Assembly (NCBI GenBank): GCA_932294295.1
Contig: OW028582.1
Coordinates: forward strand, 5,823,515 to 5,887,514
Direction of reading: 5' to 3'
Length of the DNA stretch: 64,000 nucleotides
Source of the DNA: Alitta virens
Lineage: Eukaryota; Annelida; Polychaeta; Phyllodocida; Nereididae
Shown here: positions 34,558 through 44,572 of the stretch, piece after piece
Layout of the letters: each line of letters starts with the position of its first letter
How positions within the stretch are numbered: the stretch's first letter is position 1
Notes under the pieces: model-generated
Told to the model about the DNA's origin: nothing
Seen by the model: only the letters and a program-made list of their open reading frames with translations
The model's database searches: none
Position numbers and translations under genes: made by a program

Positions 34558-34944
34558 ATGAATTACAACGATATGAATTATTAGCTTGATGAAAAGAATA
34601 TGTGGACATAGAGGTGAAGGACGATTAGATAGCTAGGGGAGTATAGACGTAGAGAGGTCTATTGCCTCCTGTGCTATTACTGTGGTCTGTCATTTTGGCT
34701 TAACTCCTGTGTTCTGGGCAGAGTCAATTGACTCATCTGTCAGGAGCCTGTCATTAGGGCTACAGGCAGATGCTTCAGTCTCTGGTCAATGTGGTGCCTG
34801 AGTATGGTTCAGTGGGCCTCAGATAAAGGCCTCACATGTGTAAGGGTTATAGACTTCCAGTCTTGTCTAGTTTAGGACTGTGCGACGAGTATGTATAGTA
34901 CTTACTCAAAAGAGTTTATTTCTCAATCAGGCTTTCCGTTTATT
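34558..34944. other. Intron sequence without recognised features
   Basis: No supported feature. Confidence 0.45.
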
Positions 34945-35258
34945 ACCTGCTGGGTGGCCTAATGGTTGAGGCATCCACCAATTCCATATTGGCTAGCTCT
35001 GCTGAAGGTCCCTGGTTCGATCCTCAGCCGAGGCACTCTTCATGATCTACATCCCAGCAGCTGGATGTAGATCTCATGAGACGTTGAATTGGAGGTGCCT
35101 TGTACCCGGTGTATATGCTGAGGCAAATAAAAGACCCCACCCCATGGGGTAAATGTGTAACATGGTGTGGGCTCCAAACCTAATCATCTCATCATAACGT
35201 CTGCCTCTGACAGCTGGTCATATAAGCTGACCAAGCTTCAGACCCAGTCACACTCTGT
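34945..35258 (+). mobile_element. SINE-A, full length, tail type A2
   Basis: tRNA-like head with 'gggtggcctaatggttgagg' (box A) and 'ggttcgatcctc' (box B near 35013), the stem 'tcccagcagctggatgta', the shared central domain, and then 'ctgacagctggtcatataag' and 'caagcttcagacccagtc'. It has no TATC tail. This is the best A2 example. Confidence 0.87.
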
Positions 35259-35640
35259 GAATTGCTATTCAGATTTTTAAAATTAGCTTTTGTGACGTTG
35301 TATAGGGACGAATCAAAACAACTGGTGGCTTTTTGAATGACATTCCATTTTTAAAATGTTTTTCATGGCGAAGTTTGTCTTGTATATATGTGTCAGTCAC
35401 ACCCTCTCGAATTCAGGGATCTAAAAATAAAAACGTCATGGTGGGTGATTATCCTGCACGCAATCTCAGCCAGAAAGCATTCTCGTGGTGTACTCACTCT
35501 GTAATCTTGCTGTAAGCTCATTTCATTTAAGTCAGAGTTCCCATCAGCCTAAAAGCTGTGGGCTTTTGTGTGTACTTTTTGTGCAAGATACAATTTCAAA
35601 GCTGGGGAGAGTAGTGCATTGTGAGAGCATCTGTGAAAGC
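35259..35640. other. Intron sequence without recognised features
   Basis: No supported feature. Confidence 0.4.
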
Positions 35641-35752
35641 CACAGCAGCAGCAGTAGCAGCAGTAGCAGCAGTAGCAGCAGTAGCAGCAGTAGCAGCAGT
35701 AGCAGCAGTAGCAGCAGTAGCAGCAGTAGCAGCAGCAGCAGTAGCAGCAGTG
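35641..35752 (+). repeat. (AGCAGCAGT)n trinucleotide-type repeat
   Basis: About twelve 9-bp units. One frame gives poly-Ser, others poly-Cys/Tyr or poly-Ala/Thr on the minus strand. No flanking coding context was found, so it is treated as a microsatellite. Confidence 0.92.
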
Positions 35753-36142
35753 GCTTCCCGCAGATGAGCTGCTAAATTTAGCCATGACATTTATATAACA
35801 TCAGTGACAGCAGTTGACAGTTTTCCTTAGCTAGCTGACTGCCTACGATTAACCCCATCATGGCGGCTAGCTTACGTAACAGTTTGGGCAATTCGCCATA
35901 TCACTTTGAATTGAGAGGGTTATTCTGTATGACAAGGCAGGAAATTCAGTTTCCATATGTCTGGGCCACTAATATTACTCCTGGAGTTCAATTTGAGTCT
36001 TGAATTAATAACGGGATGGTGTTGTTGTTGTGTAACTTCTATGTTAGTAAAGCTAGTAATTAAGCTCTCAAAGGCAGAAAGTGAATTCCTTTTTTTTTTA
36101 ATATAAGGGAAATGCAATTAGCTGTCACTAAGAGAATAACTA
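35753..36142. other. Intron sequence without recognised features
   Basis: No supported feature. Confidence 0.4.
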
Positions 36143-36297
36143 TACATGGCCAATTGTGCCACGTGCGTTTTCCATGCTTTTGGATAAACGCATGGAAAAC
36201 GCATGGTTTTTGCCTCATTCTAATTAGCTAAAAACCATGCGTTTTCCATGCGTTTATCCTTCTCATGGAAAACGCATGTGGCACATTTGGCTATGTA
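36143..36297. mobile_element. Palindromic MITE-P, copy 6 (155 bp)
   Basis: Best-preserved copy: TACATGGCCAATTGTGCC on the left, complement GGCTATGTA on the right, arms with repeated 'ccatgcgttttccatgcg', and centre 'gcctcattctaattagctaa'. It lies 375 bp upstream of exon 2. Confidence 0.85.
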
Positions 36298-36579
36298 GCT
36301 TATCAATCATTAATACACGAAAATAATAATTTTAAACAGTTCATGGTGAAGTTTGTTGAGTAAGTACCATACACACATGACAAAACAGTTCAGTTGAAAT
36401 GCCTACCCTTAAAAACTTGAATATTTGCTGGTATGAAAAAAATTTATCATGTCATTTCCTTCATTTGTCAAGTAGAAACAGCTGAATATGTTAGTAAAGC
36501 AATGCAACTAAGACACAATTTAATGTATACACAATAATTAGCTGTTTATGTTTATTCTCACTTATTGTATATTTTCACA

Positions 36580-36625
36580 TGTCACTTTAATAAAGATGTC
36601 TTATCTTATCTTATCTTATCTTATG
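36580..36625 (+). repeat. Possible LINE 3' end with (TCTTA)n tail
   Basis: 'cactttaataaagatgtctt' is followed by five TCTTA units at 36598-36624. An AATAAA plus short tandem tail is how many LINE ends look, but no coding part is visible upstream. It lies about 47 bp before exon 2. Confidence 0.45.
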
Positions 36626-36639
36626 AAAAGTGGTTTTGC

Positions 36640-36671
36640 TTTAATCTAATTCTTCCCTTTTTTAATTTCAG
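36640..36671 (+). promoter_or_regulatory. 3' splice site of the long intron
   Basis: A CTAAT branch-like word at 36646-36650, a pyrimidine tract 'tcttcccttttttaatttc', and AG at 36670-36671. The use of this acceptor is supported by exact restoration of the GT92 frame. Confidence 0.75.
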
Positions 36672-37608
36672 GTTCGCAGTCTTCATATACACATGCCAGT
36701 TACAGAGGAACATAGCAGCACCCTATGCAGTTTCACTGGTGCGCAGCAGATGCGACAGTCCTAATATTTTGCGCGTAGTGAATAACTATAAGAAGAACAA
36801 GAGTCTTAGTTCTAAGTTTACTGTTTGTGGACCAGCATTTCATGGCAGATATAACAATCAAAATGAACTTGTTGAAATGGTGGAAACGAATGGATTATTT
36901 GGTGCAGATCATTATGTCTTCTACAATTATAGCACAGGTGCTGATATACAAGCATATCTGAGGAAATATGAAGAGGAGGGTCTGGTTGATGTTATTCAAT
37001 GGCCGCTTCCTCCAGAATTAGTCGATTCACATTTGCATTACGGAGGGATACATTACTTTGGCCAACTAGCTAGTCTCAATGATTGCCTATACAGAAATCT
37101 TTACAAGGCTAAGTTTATCACTGTTCTTGATCTTGATGAGCTGTTAGTGCCAAAGTCTTTCAACAACTGGAGCGCGGTGATATCGTCCTTGCCCAATCGA
37201 CCCTACCCAAAGATCTGTTCAGCAGTTTTCAGAAACACTTTCTTCAGGATTGACTGGACCCAGCCAAGCGTGTTAGGTGTTAGAGAAGCCGGCGTCGCCC
37301 GAGACTTTGGTGTTAAATCACTAGTCACGACACTCCGTGAGCGAGCGATATGGTCTCACGGCCTGCGCTCCAAATATATTGCTGATACGAGTCGTCTGGA
37401 GATGGCTGGGATACACTTGCCTTGGAAGTGCATAAGAGAAAGGTACAACTATGATGTTGCTACGTCCGTTGCTCTTTTGCACCATTATCGTAGCTGGTCT
37501 GGTCAAGTTCAGCAAGATGCCGTCCAGGATGAATCTATTCTTCGTTACAGGGAAGCCATCTTACAACGAGTCGCTAACCGTCATCACCAAGTTCGCTCGA
37601 CTGTATGA
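36672..37608 (+). CDS. Glycosyltransferase family 92 protein, coding exon 2 (residues 190-501)
   Basis: This exon encodes most of the catalytic domain. The first base completes Arg190. Features in order: CQLQRNIAAPYAVSLV (198-213), VCGPAFHGRYNNQNELVE (241-258), the GADHYVFYNYS stretch (267-277), VDVIQWPLP (295-303), the nucleotide-sugar/metal motif DLDELLVP (343-350, with the DLDE acidic residues intact), and LLHHYRSW near the C-terminus (458-465), matching the conserved HYR of the family. Sequons are at N275 and N355. The stop is TGA at 37606-37608. The total of 501 residues is normal for GT92 (about 450-550), so the gene looks complete. It is probably a Golgi galactosyltransferase acting on glycoprotein or glycolipid glycans; the acceptor cannot be read from sequence. 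No frameshift or lost catalytic residue is seen. The ORF upstream of 36672 is intron. Confidence 0.92.
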
Positions 37609-38550
37609 CATCACTTCATTGTGTAGGACTGTCTTACATAGGCAAGAGACGGGATTTATTTACCATTTAAACCAATCTCAGTTATTTTAAGTAATTATTT
37701 TACGTCTGGGTAAACCTTTTACACTACATGTACACTGATCTGGTACTTCACATTTTATATTTAGTTCCATATCTTTACTATACTTTCATGAAACGAACTT
37801 TCTTCTGTCAAAGGGGTTTACTTATAAGGAGTGGGTAAGATTATTTATCAGATAACTTCATGTAATTTGTTCAGCTATGTATTTCCTCATACTTGGCTTC
37901 ACTCATCCTCAGCTTAAAAGAAAAAGACTCTTGCAATATGAGTGTCCTTCCTATGGGTCATTGCTATTTTAGTTTGTATTTTTGGGGTGTTTGGGATTCT
38001 ATGGTACTTCTGAAATCCATTAACCATTGTACATACACTCATGGTATCATAAAGTCATTGTAGCTCACTTGACGCTGTTGAACATAATCTTTGAAAACAT
38101 TTTGTATGCTCATCCAATGTAATTTACAAACACATGAACACTTCACAAAATTTTCAGGTGCTGGGCTTATGAGTATTAAATTGTTTCACACTGTCTTAGA
38201 AGACTAGCAAAAATTAAGTGATAAATGTGCTTGATTGAATGATTTTGTGCTATCTTGATTTGAATATCTTCCATACTATTATTGCCAAGTGGAAATATTT
38301 GTATTATGTCTACACTTTATAGTATTAGCTACAAGGCAAAAGGTATAGGTGCAGTGCTATCTTAAGAAGCATGTTTAAAAAATTCACAGGTAATGGAGTT
38401 TCTTATATATGATTATACATATTATTGGTATGTTGGTATTGTTAAGAGTTTTACCGGGGATATGTTGGTAAGTTTGTACTAAGTTTGGTCACTGGTGATA
38501 TAACCTCTAGTCATAAAAAAAACATAATAAAGATTTACTACACAATCAAT
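37609..38550 (+). other. Probable 3' UTR of the GT92 gene
   Basis: AT-rich sequence after the stop without an ORF. AATAAA at 38526-38531 is a candidate polyadenylation signal, and an ATTAAA occurs near 38176. No transcript evidence is available, so the end is uncertain. Confidence 0.4.
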
Positions 38551-38694
38551 GTGTTTCTCTTTCATACCTATAATTTGCAAAACAACTTTTTTTATTGCAA
38601 AATTAAATACAGCAAAGAATGCAAAATGTCATACACTATATCACACACACTGAAATACACACATTCAAAACTCGTATGTACAATGTGAGCAGGC

Positions 38695-39047
38695 CAACCA
38701 TTAGGTCCTGGGTTCGAATCCGGCCCACTTCTTATACACCCTTTTCACACAGCAGCCATTTTGACCTTTTTGCCTCATTGACCTCATTTTGATTATGTCA
38801 TATATGACATCATTACTTCTCACCTGTTCTTGCACTCTGTGATCTCACCATGGCCATTGTCTACTGATGACATCACAATATTTTATGTGAGTGCAAAGAG
38901 AGGTCAATTAGGCAAAAATGCCAACATGGCTGCTGTGTGAAAAGGGTGTATTCGCCCATGTTGGAAGGTTGCTTGACCATTCGCTTCATTACCTTGGCAC
39001 CTGCCTGTCCTGATCAGTCCTATGTGGTGCAAAAATATGGTCGCACA
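38695..39047 (+). mobile_element. SINE-C split by a MITE insertion
   Basis: The left piece carries box B 'gtcctgggttcgaatccgg' to about 38734. The right piece resumes at 38951 with 'cgcccatgttggaaggttgc' and continues to 'gtggtgcaaaaatatgg'. Together they rebuild the usual SINE-C order, with MITE-T between. Confidence 0.85.
38735..38950. mobile_element. MITE-T, 216 bp, intact termini
   Basis: Terminal inverted repeats of about 50 bp start TACACCCTTTTCACACAGCA and continue 'gcctcattgacctc'. The right end is the near-perfect complement. TA on both sides may be a TA target duplication, but the flank is not clean. It is inserted in SINE-C. Confidence 0.82.
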
Positions 39048-39121
39048 TACATATGCATGATATGTAAAGATAAACATTTGATCAAGGTTTATACTTTTTT
39101 GGTGGTAGATGTTAGCCAACT

Positions 39122-39699
39122 ATAAGCTAGGAGTAGACAGAAGCAGCTGGCTTTAGCCAGTTATAGCTACAGCAAGGAATAGATCGCTACAGCTGTCTGG
39201 GGTCGACCATATTTTATGGAACTAATTGTAGGTAGCCAGTGAGGACTGCTAGCCCAGTTCTTCTTTTGGCTTTGGAAACGATTTTTACTGTGATTCTCGC
39301 TAGAACTGTTGCCTAACTGACTGATGCCCCCTTTAGTCTGCTGGTCTCTGGGTCCTCAAGTTAATGGGTTTTTCTTGTTGTCCAAAGCCCGATCGAGTAT
39401 CGTGCCCAACCTTGCTAGACATGTGTTATGCCCTCGGGCGAGTTTTGCAAATGATACCATATCGGCTCAGCCAAGAGGATGTAAATGACTTCTGGAGATT
39501 TGGAGATGCATAGATGCTACAGTCGAACGGGTGAGGGTTACAATATGATATTATGCACTTGTAGGATGCCATCTAAAGGAGATCCAGTTATACAGTTAGT
39601 TTCATAAAATAGGGTAGATTCTAGACAGCTGTAGCAACCTATTCCTACCTGTAGCTATAACTGGCTAAAGCCAGTCGCTTCTGTCTACCCCTAGCTTAT
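39122..39699. mobile_element. Long-TIR element L, about 580 bp
   Basis: The first and last 110 bp are inverted copies: 'ataagctaggagtagacaga', 'actggctttagccagttata' and 'gctacagctgtct' on the left have complements on the right. The centre is unique and non-coding. A partial copy lies at 60885-60968. Target duplication is unclear and the superfamily is unassigned. Confidence 0.75.
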
Positions 39700-39974
39700 G
39701 GTCGTCTTACACCAAACACCACTGAAAAATTAAAAAAAACATTGGTAAATGGAAGATATTTATCTAATATATCATAAATTTTAACTTGCTATGAGTAGCC
39801 AGCTATAGCCAGACAGTTTCATTCAGTGGCAGGTAGCCTCATATAGGAAAACGTGTCTAGCTTTGTCTAGGTTCGATTTGACAGGCTGTTTTTAAAAAAC
39901 AAAATTTATAATGAATAGTGCTCGTATACACAAGTCATATGCCAGAAGCTTATATGATTAGATCCTTATTATCT
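39700..39974. other. Intergenic sequence with a possible element L fragment
   Basis: 'tagccagctatagccagaca' near 39796 recalls element L but is too short to call. Confidence 0.35.
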
Positions 39975-40135
39975 GCAGCCAACCACTGGGTCCTGGGTTC
40001 GAATCCAGCCCATGTTGGAAGGTTGCTTCATCATTCGCCTCATTATCTTGGCACCTGCCTGTCCTGATCAGCCCTATCTGGTACACAAATATGGGATGCA
40101 AGCCAAGCCCATTTCACCCACCCTCCTTTATTACT
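39975..40135 (+). mobile_element. SINE-C
   Basis: Box B 'tcctgggttcgaatccagc' near 39990, 'cccatgttggaaggttgctt', 'cttggcacctgcctgtcctg' and 'aaatatgggatgcaagcc', ending 'tttcacccaccctcc'. The box A end is missing. Confidence 0.82.
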
Positions 40136-40734
40136 TGCCAAAATTTCCTCAAAGCAAACATGTTCATTTTTTAAATTTTCTTGTTGCAACTTTACTTATA
40201 ATAAGTTAACTGCAACAAATGACTGTCTGTGAGCAATAAAATATTACCAGCCCATTCCACATATTGCTTTATACTTTTTGAAAAATAACCATTGCAAATT
40301 TATTTTTCAACAGCACATGACGTATCTTATCTAAACAAAAGCACCTGTTTCTCGCAAATGCACTTGCAAACAGACATATGATGATCTATGGGATACATAA
40401 CAACAGTCAAAATTACTGGAGTCAGATGGTGTTTATAATTGAGTGAGAATTAATATGAACTGCCTACTTCAAATGGAAAATTAATATTCTGAGTGAATTT
40501 AAAATACACAGCTGTGTAAGCATCGCTGGCAAACAGTTAATCATCAAACGTGATGAAAAAAGTTTATATTGTATTTGTACAAATAACAAAAGAAGAAATG
40601 CTGCATTGGGTATGCTCCTAGCAATTGCGAAATATTTTTGTATGACATGTGCATATTTGTGCATACATTTTTGCAAACTCTAGAAGCTTTTTTATTGGTC
40701 ACTGCTCACCATAAAGTGGCTTTTTCAATATCTC
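40136..40734. other. Intergenic sequence without recognised features
   Basis: No supported feature. Confidence 0.45.
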
Positions 40735-40905
40735 AGATCAACCACTGAGTACCGGGTTCAATTCCCGGTCGAGCCTAAGTTGGATGGCTGTTTCATCCAT
40801 CATCTCATTGCCATGGTCCATGCCTGTCCTAATTAGCCCATCAGCTGCAGAAATACAGGATGTAAAACCCTAATCCATACCTATCCATGGCGTCAGATTA
40901 TTATT
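40735..40905 (+). mobile_element. SINE-C, subtype with 'aattagccca'
   Basis: Box B 'accgggttcaattcccggtc' near 40752, then 'ttggatggctgtttcatcc', 'tgccatggtccatgcctgtc' and 'gcagaaatacaggatgtaaa'. This subtype also occurs at 47735, 55552, 61660 and 62470. Confidence 0.82.
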
Positions 40906-41159
40906 TTCCACAAGGCAAAGTAATATCTAGTCTTGCATTTGTTCCAAAACATACAACACGTTTACCAAAAATTTACTGAATATCCTCAAACCACAAACTT
41001 ACATGCAATTTTGAGGACTAGAAATATTAACCGAGTATGAGAGTAGACTGTTTGTAATGACTGTTCCGTTATATTCGCTTTAATCGACGTGACAGGATTA
41101 CAAAAATCACATCCCATCTAAAGTCGCCAAAACCTTTGAAGCTGTATTGATTAACGGTG
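40906..41159. other. Intergenic sequence without recognised features
   Basis: No supported feature. Confidence 0.4.
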
Positions 41160-41345
41160 TAACTTTGTAGCTCCCAGCACCAGACCAGGAGTTAGCCATG
41201 CAGAGCCTGCCAGGGCCTAAATGCTCCTTTACCGGAAGTACAATCGCCAGAACCGGAAGTTACGCTCCACGGTAACACGATGCATTATGGGAAAGTGGTC
41301 TGCTTAGCCGATCAACAAAAACCGGAAGAAAACAGCTCGATGTTG
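41160..41345. promoter_or_regulatory. ETS-motif cluster, candidate promoter
   Basis: ACCGGAAGT at 41231-41239, ACCGGAAGT at 41252-41260 and ACCGGAAGA at 41321-41329 are strong ETS/GABP-type sites, all in the same orientation within 100 bp. 'gatgcattatgggaaa' lies between them. The segment is GC-richer than its surroundings. Such clusters mark housekeeping-type promoters in animals, but no downstream coding exon is seen in this window. Confidence 0.4.
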
Positions 41346-41479
41346 GTGGACGCAGGCCAAGGGTCGGCTAACGTTGAACGGATATTAATCCGGCATGCCC
41401 TCTGAGATTTGAGAAGGGACAAAAAGCAAATACTACAGTTTAACATTGATTTTAAAGGATTTTTGGTCTTGTTACGTGG

Positions 41480-41565
41480 ACACCACTCATGGGTAAATAA
41501 GTAACATGGTTTGGACTCCAATCCTTATCTCACCATTACATCTGCCTCTTGCAGCCTGTCGAGAC
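41480..41565 (+). mobile_element. SINE-A fragment, tail type A2
   Basis: 'ccactcatgggtaaataagt', 'aacatggtttggactccaat' and 'acatctgcctcttgcagcct' correspond to the central and A2 parts. Head and end are missing. Confidence 0.65.
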
Positions 41566-42639
41566 AGTATTTTGAAAAATACATTGCAATTAAAATTATT
41601 TCTGTGAAAGATAACAGAATTTACACAACAAAAAAAGAGCTGTGAGAATAATAACTAAAGGTAAGTAAAGTATTATTTTGTTTGATTTCAAGCCCTGAAT
41701 CATTAGACAATAATGTAAAAGAGAAAGCATATGAGAATTATATATTTTCAAAAGTACATAGGTAGGGAGCAGCTTCTTAGGCTTCGTCATGATTCGATTT
41801 AAATTCGATTCAATTCTAAAATATACAATTACAACACTACTAGTCCGGAAAAAAAGATTACAGCGGTGGCCATAAGTTCTTGGACACTAGCTATAGATGG
41901 TGCATTTTTGATCTTGCATCATACTTTTTATAACACTTGGCCATGTTTATGAACTAAGGTATTGCCATGGCCTGCATGTCGGTCAGTTTGTCCCTCCCTT
42001 TTGTCTCTCTGTCTGTCTGTCAGCCACACTTATAGACATGATAATTCCAGGTTCATTGATGCTAGGCTTATGGAACTACAGGTAATATACCTTAGGGATG
42101 ACCTTGAATGAGTTGAAAAATGGATGTTTTTGACTTTTTTTAAGTCACAATGGAACTCATCCAGAACCTAGTGGCTCTTCAATCAACTCCTACCAGCAAA
42201 ACGTGTGTAAAACAAGGCTCTTCCCTTTGACCAACCATCTGTAACTTGGTTTACCTAAAAAAAAAATTAATATTCAAGAAAAAGTGCCATAAAGCAAAAA
42301 AACAAAAAGACAAAAATTAAAGTGTTTTAAAATATCCGAAAATTTTTGGTTGTGGCTGTACATGGCTGGCTGACGCAAGAACTTGTGTATCCAAAACAAA
42401 AGACATTGTACACCCAAGTATGTACAAAGTTGCTAAATTAAAGAACATAAAAAAAATAAAAAATAAAAATATGTATACATTTATGGATACATAAATAGAA
42501 ATAAAATAAAAATTAGAAAGAGGAAAAAAGTATATGAAATACATTATTACCACATATGATTAAATAAATTATGACATATTACAAGAATAACAAAGGTATA
42601 TTAAGACATTAGCATATTACAAAACATTCAAACATTTAA
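41566..42639. other. Intergenic sequence without recognised features
   Basis: AT-rich, with several A-rich runs (42230-42530). No gene. Confidence 0.4.
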
Positions 42640-43164
42640 ACATGTGAATAAACTATAAATTAAATTTAAAATTAAAAAGCAAAAAGAACAAGAAAAACGA
42701 GATACACTCGCATAGGCTATAAGTTATAATGGCGATGTAATGAATGTTGACAAGCTGTTACCACAATTAATTTCTGCAACATTTGCCTTGTAATTGTAAT
42801 CCATACAATGATCACATGATGATGAGCGAGGCCTGGGGTACCTACAGTCCACCATGAAGCTTCCAGCAGTTCCTCTCAGAGTGACAATTGATGTATATTA
42901 CATAACAAGGGTAGTATGATCTAATGTATTACATAATTAAGCACGACTCTTTTGAAATTATGAAAACTACAGTAAATTGGGTTTATTTTTCCCCGATATC
43001 ATTCCATATTTTAACACCTTCATAACGGAATGACGTTTGAAAGACAGTTGTTTGCAAATTGGAATATGCAGTTTACCTTGATTTCTAGTTTCTCTCATGG
43101 ACACTTCAGTATATCTTAAATTATTAGATATTATATACTTTACTTATTCGATTATTGTCAGAGA
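42640..43164 (-). pseudogene. LINE polymerase C-terminus and 3' UTR, frameshifted
   Basis: On the minus strand, codons before about 43040 read TRNQGKLHIPICKQLSF. After a frame change SFRYEGVKIWNDI follows, then FKRVVLNYVI after another. This 'LHIP..., RY.G..IWN.I, FKR' order is the C-terminal block of CR1/L2/Jockey-like LINE polymerases. At least two frameshifts and a stop make it dead. The following 300 bp are probably its 3' UTR. Confidence 0.72.
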
Positions 43165-43200
43165 GAATCAATGGTTATAATTACTGTAGTCTTTGATTTA

Positions 43201-43242
43201 TAAGCTGACTAAGCTTCAGACCCAGTAGCATTGAGAGGATTA
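43201..43242 (+). mobile_element. SINE-A2 3' terminal fragment
   Basis: 'taagctgactaagcttcaga' and 'cccagtagcattgagagg' match the A2 ends at 1911 and 35240. Confidence 0.65.
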
Positions 43243-43769
43243 AAGTTCCTTTTCGAATAGTTAAACGCATTGGTAATAAAACCAAAAGATAGTATATATT
43301 ATAAAAGGTAATCCACTGAACTAATTTTTCTAAATCTTAATAGATCAAGGTTAAAGTCCCCGGTTAAAAAAACATGAAGAGTTATATCTTATATGAAATT
43401 TGATTTAAATAGTTTGTGGACGATATATATATTAGCATTGATTAGCTTTTGTAATAACAAGTTAATGAATTTTGATCACTGCAGATTTAAATTAATTGCT
43501 GCCCATCGCAGTTTTGTGATATCATATTGTTATTAATTACTCTCGATTCAAAACTTTCATGTAAATCAATAGCTACCCCACCGTGTGCACTTATAAATTA
43601 CCAACAGAGATCAAGTTTTATCCATTGAGTTGTGACAACGTGAGGCCACTTTTCACTGTGAGCCAAGTCTCCTGCAAACACACATCATACTGATATTTCA
43701 GACTTACAATGGTTAAAGTACCTTTTTAATCCTCAGTGAACTACGTTTAGAAGAAGGTTGTTGTTATCA
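43243..43769. other. Intergenic sequence without recognised features
   Basis: No supported feature. Confidence 0.45.
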
Positions 43770-44075
43770 CTTGGAAAAATCCACGTCAGTCTGTGGGCGG
43801 GTGGGCAGGCTCATGGGTGGGTGGGTGACATTTTCGTAAACGGAGCAGAATTCAAACGCGAATGCACTTACCCTAATGAAATTTCGTACAGCAATACTCT
43901 ATATGGCCTAGTTGTGCCTTTTGATAGTCACATTGACATATCTCAGCTATGTTTTTCCACAAAAAAAAGTAATTATTTTTACCTTCGTCTCTGGAGCAGA
44001 ACTCATGCATCACTACACCTATATGCCTACAACTTTGCCAGAATATGTCTGAAATAGTGTAGTTTTTGTTTCAAG
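43770..44075 (+). repeat. Dispersed repeat R1, copy 2
   Basis: Homologous to 530-1000, with the shared end 'ctctggagcagaactcatgc', 'tcactacacctatatgccta' and 'agaatatgtctgaaat'. It has a G-rich run at 43793-43828. The 99-aa ORF over it is not kept in copy 1. Confidence 0.5.
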
Positions 44076-44437
44076 TACCAAAGTGGGACTATTGAGTGAA
44101 ATGAACAATGTCATGAAGAGCATTGCCGAATCACAAACATGTCATTTTATGTAAGAGAGAGGCTACAGGAATTATAATTGGTTACCCCGTCATAAAGATC
44201 ATTCTTTAGGCTTTCTGTGGGCTTTTTAAGATTGAAAATACCAAATATTAAGAATCCGACGTCAGCGAGTGCTTCCTGTCAAGTCCACGCCGGCGCTATG
44301 TATTTATGTGCAGCCCCGTCTGGTACACTTAAGTAGCCAAAAAATACAAAAGGGCCTATTTACCTTGCAAGCTCATGAATTGTTTTATTATGATTCAGTT
44401 GACAAGGCCTGGTTTGATAATTGTTCAGTTTTAAGGG
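44076..44437. other. Intergenic sequence without recognised features
   Basis: No supported feature. Confidence 0.4.
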
Positions 44438-44572
44438 GCGGGGGGGGGGGGGGGTGCGTGTGTGTGAGTAGGGTGTATTTCTGCACCAGTTGGGCTAATT
44501 AGGACAGGCAGAACCATAGCAATGAGACGAAGGATGAAACAGAGGGGGGGGGGGATTGAACGCCACAGGGAC
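44438..44572 (-). mobile_element. SINE-C with poly-G interruptions
   Basis: The body 'ctgcaccagttgggctaatt', 'aggacaggcagaaccatagc' and 'gatgaaacag' on this strand is the reverse of the SINE-C body. Poly-G runs (44441-44454 and about 44545-44554) replace the expected 'ccatccaac' portion and the 3' flank. Box B is degraded. Confidence 0.7.

Larger units (their letters stand above)
5152..36671 (+). other. 31.5-kb GT-AG intron of the GT92 gene
   Basis: The donor is AAAAG then GTATAT, with the intron starting at 5152. The acceptor is a pyrimidine-rich stretch ending TTTCAG at 36666-36671. The two bases AG left by exon 1 and the first G of exon 2 restore one Arg codon, and the summed coding length of 1506 is divisible by three. 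The intron is packed with SINEs, MITEs, LINE relics and microsatellites. I found no further GT92-like exon inside it. Confidence 0.8.

Noticed and set aside
35485..35775. ORF with a poly-Ser tract
   Set aside because: The Ser run is the 9-bp microsatellite and the flanks lack protein-like sequence or splice context.
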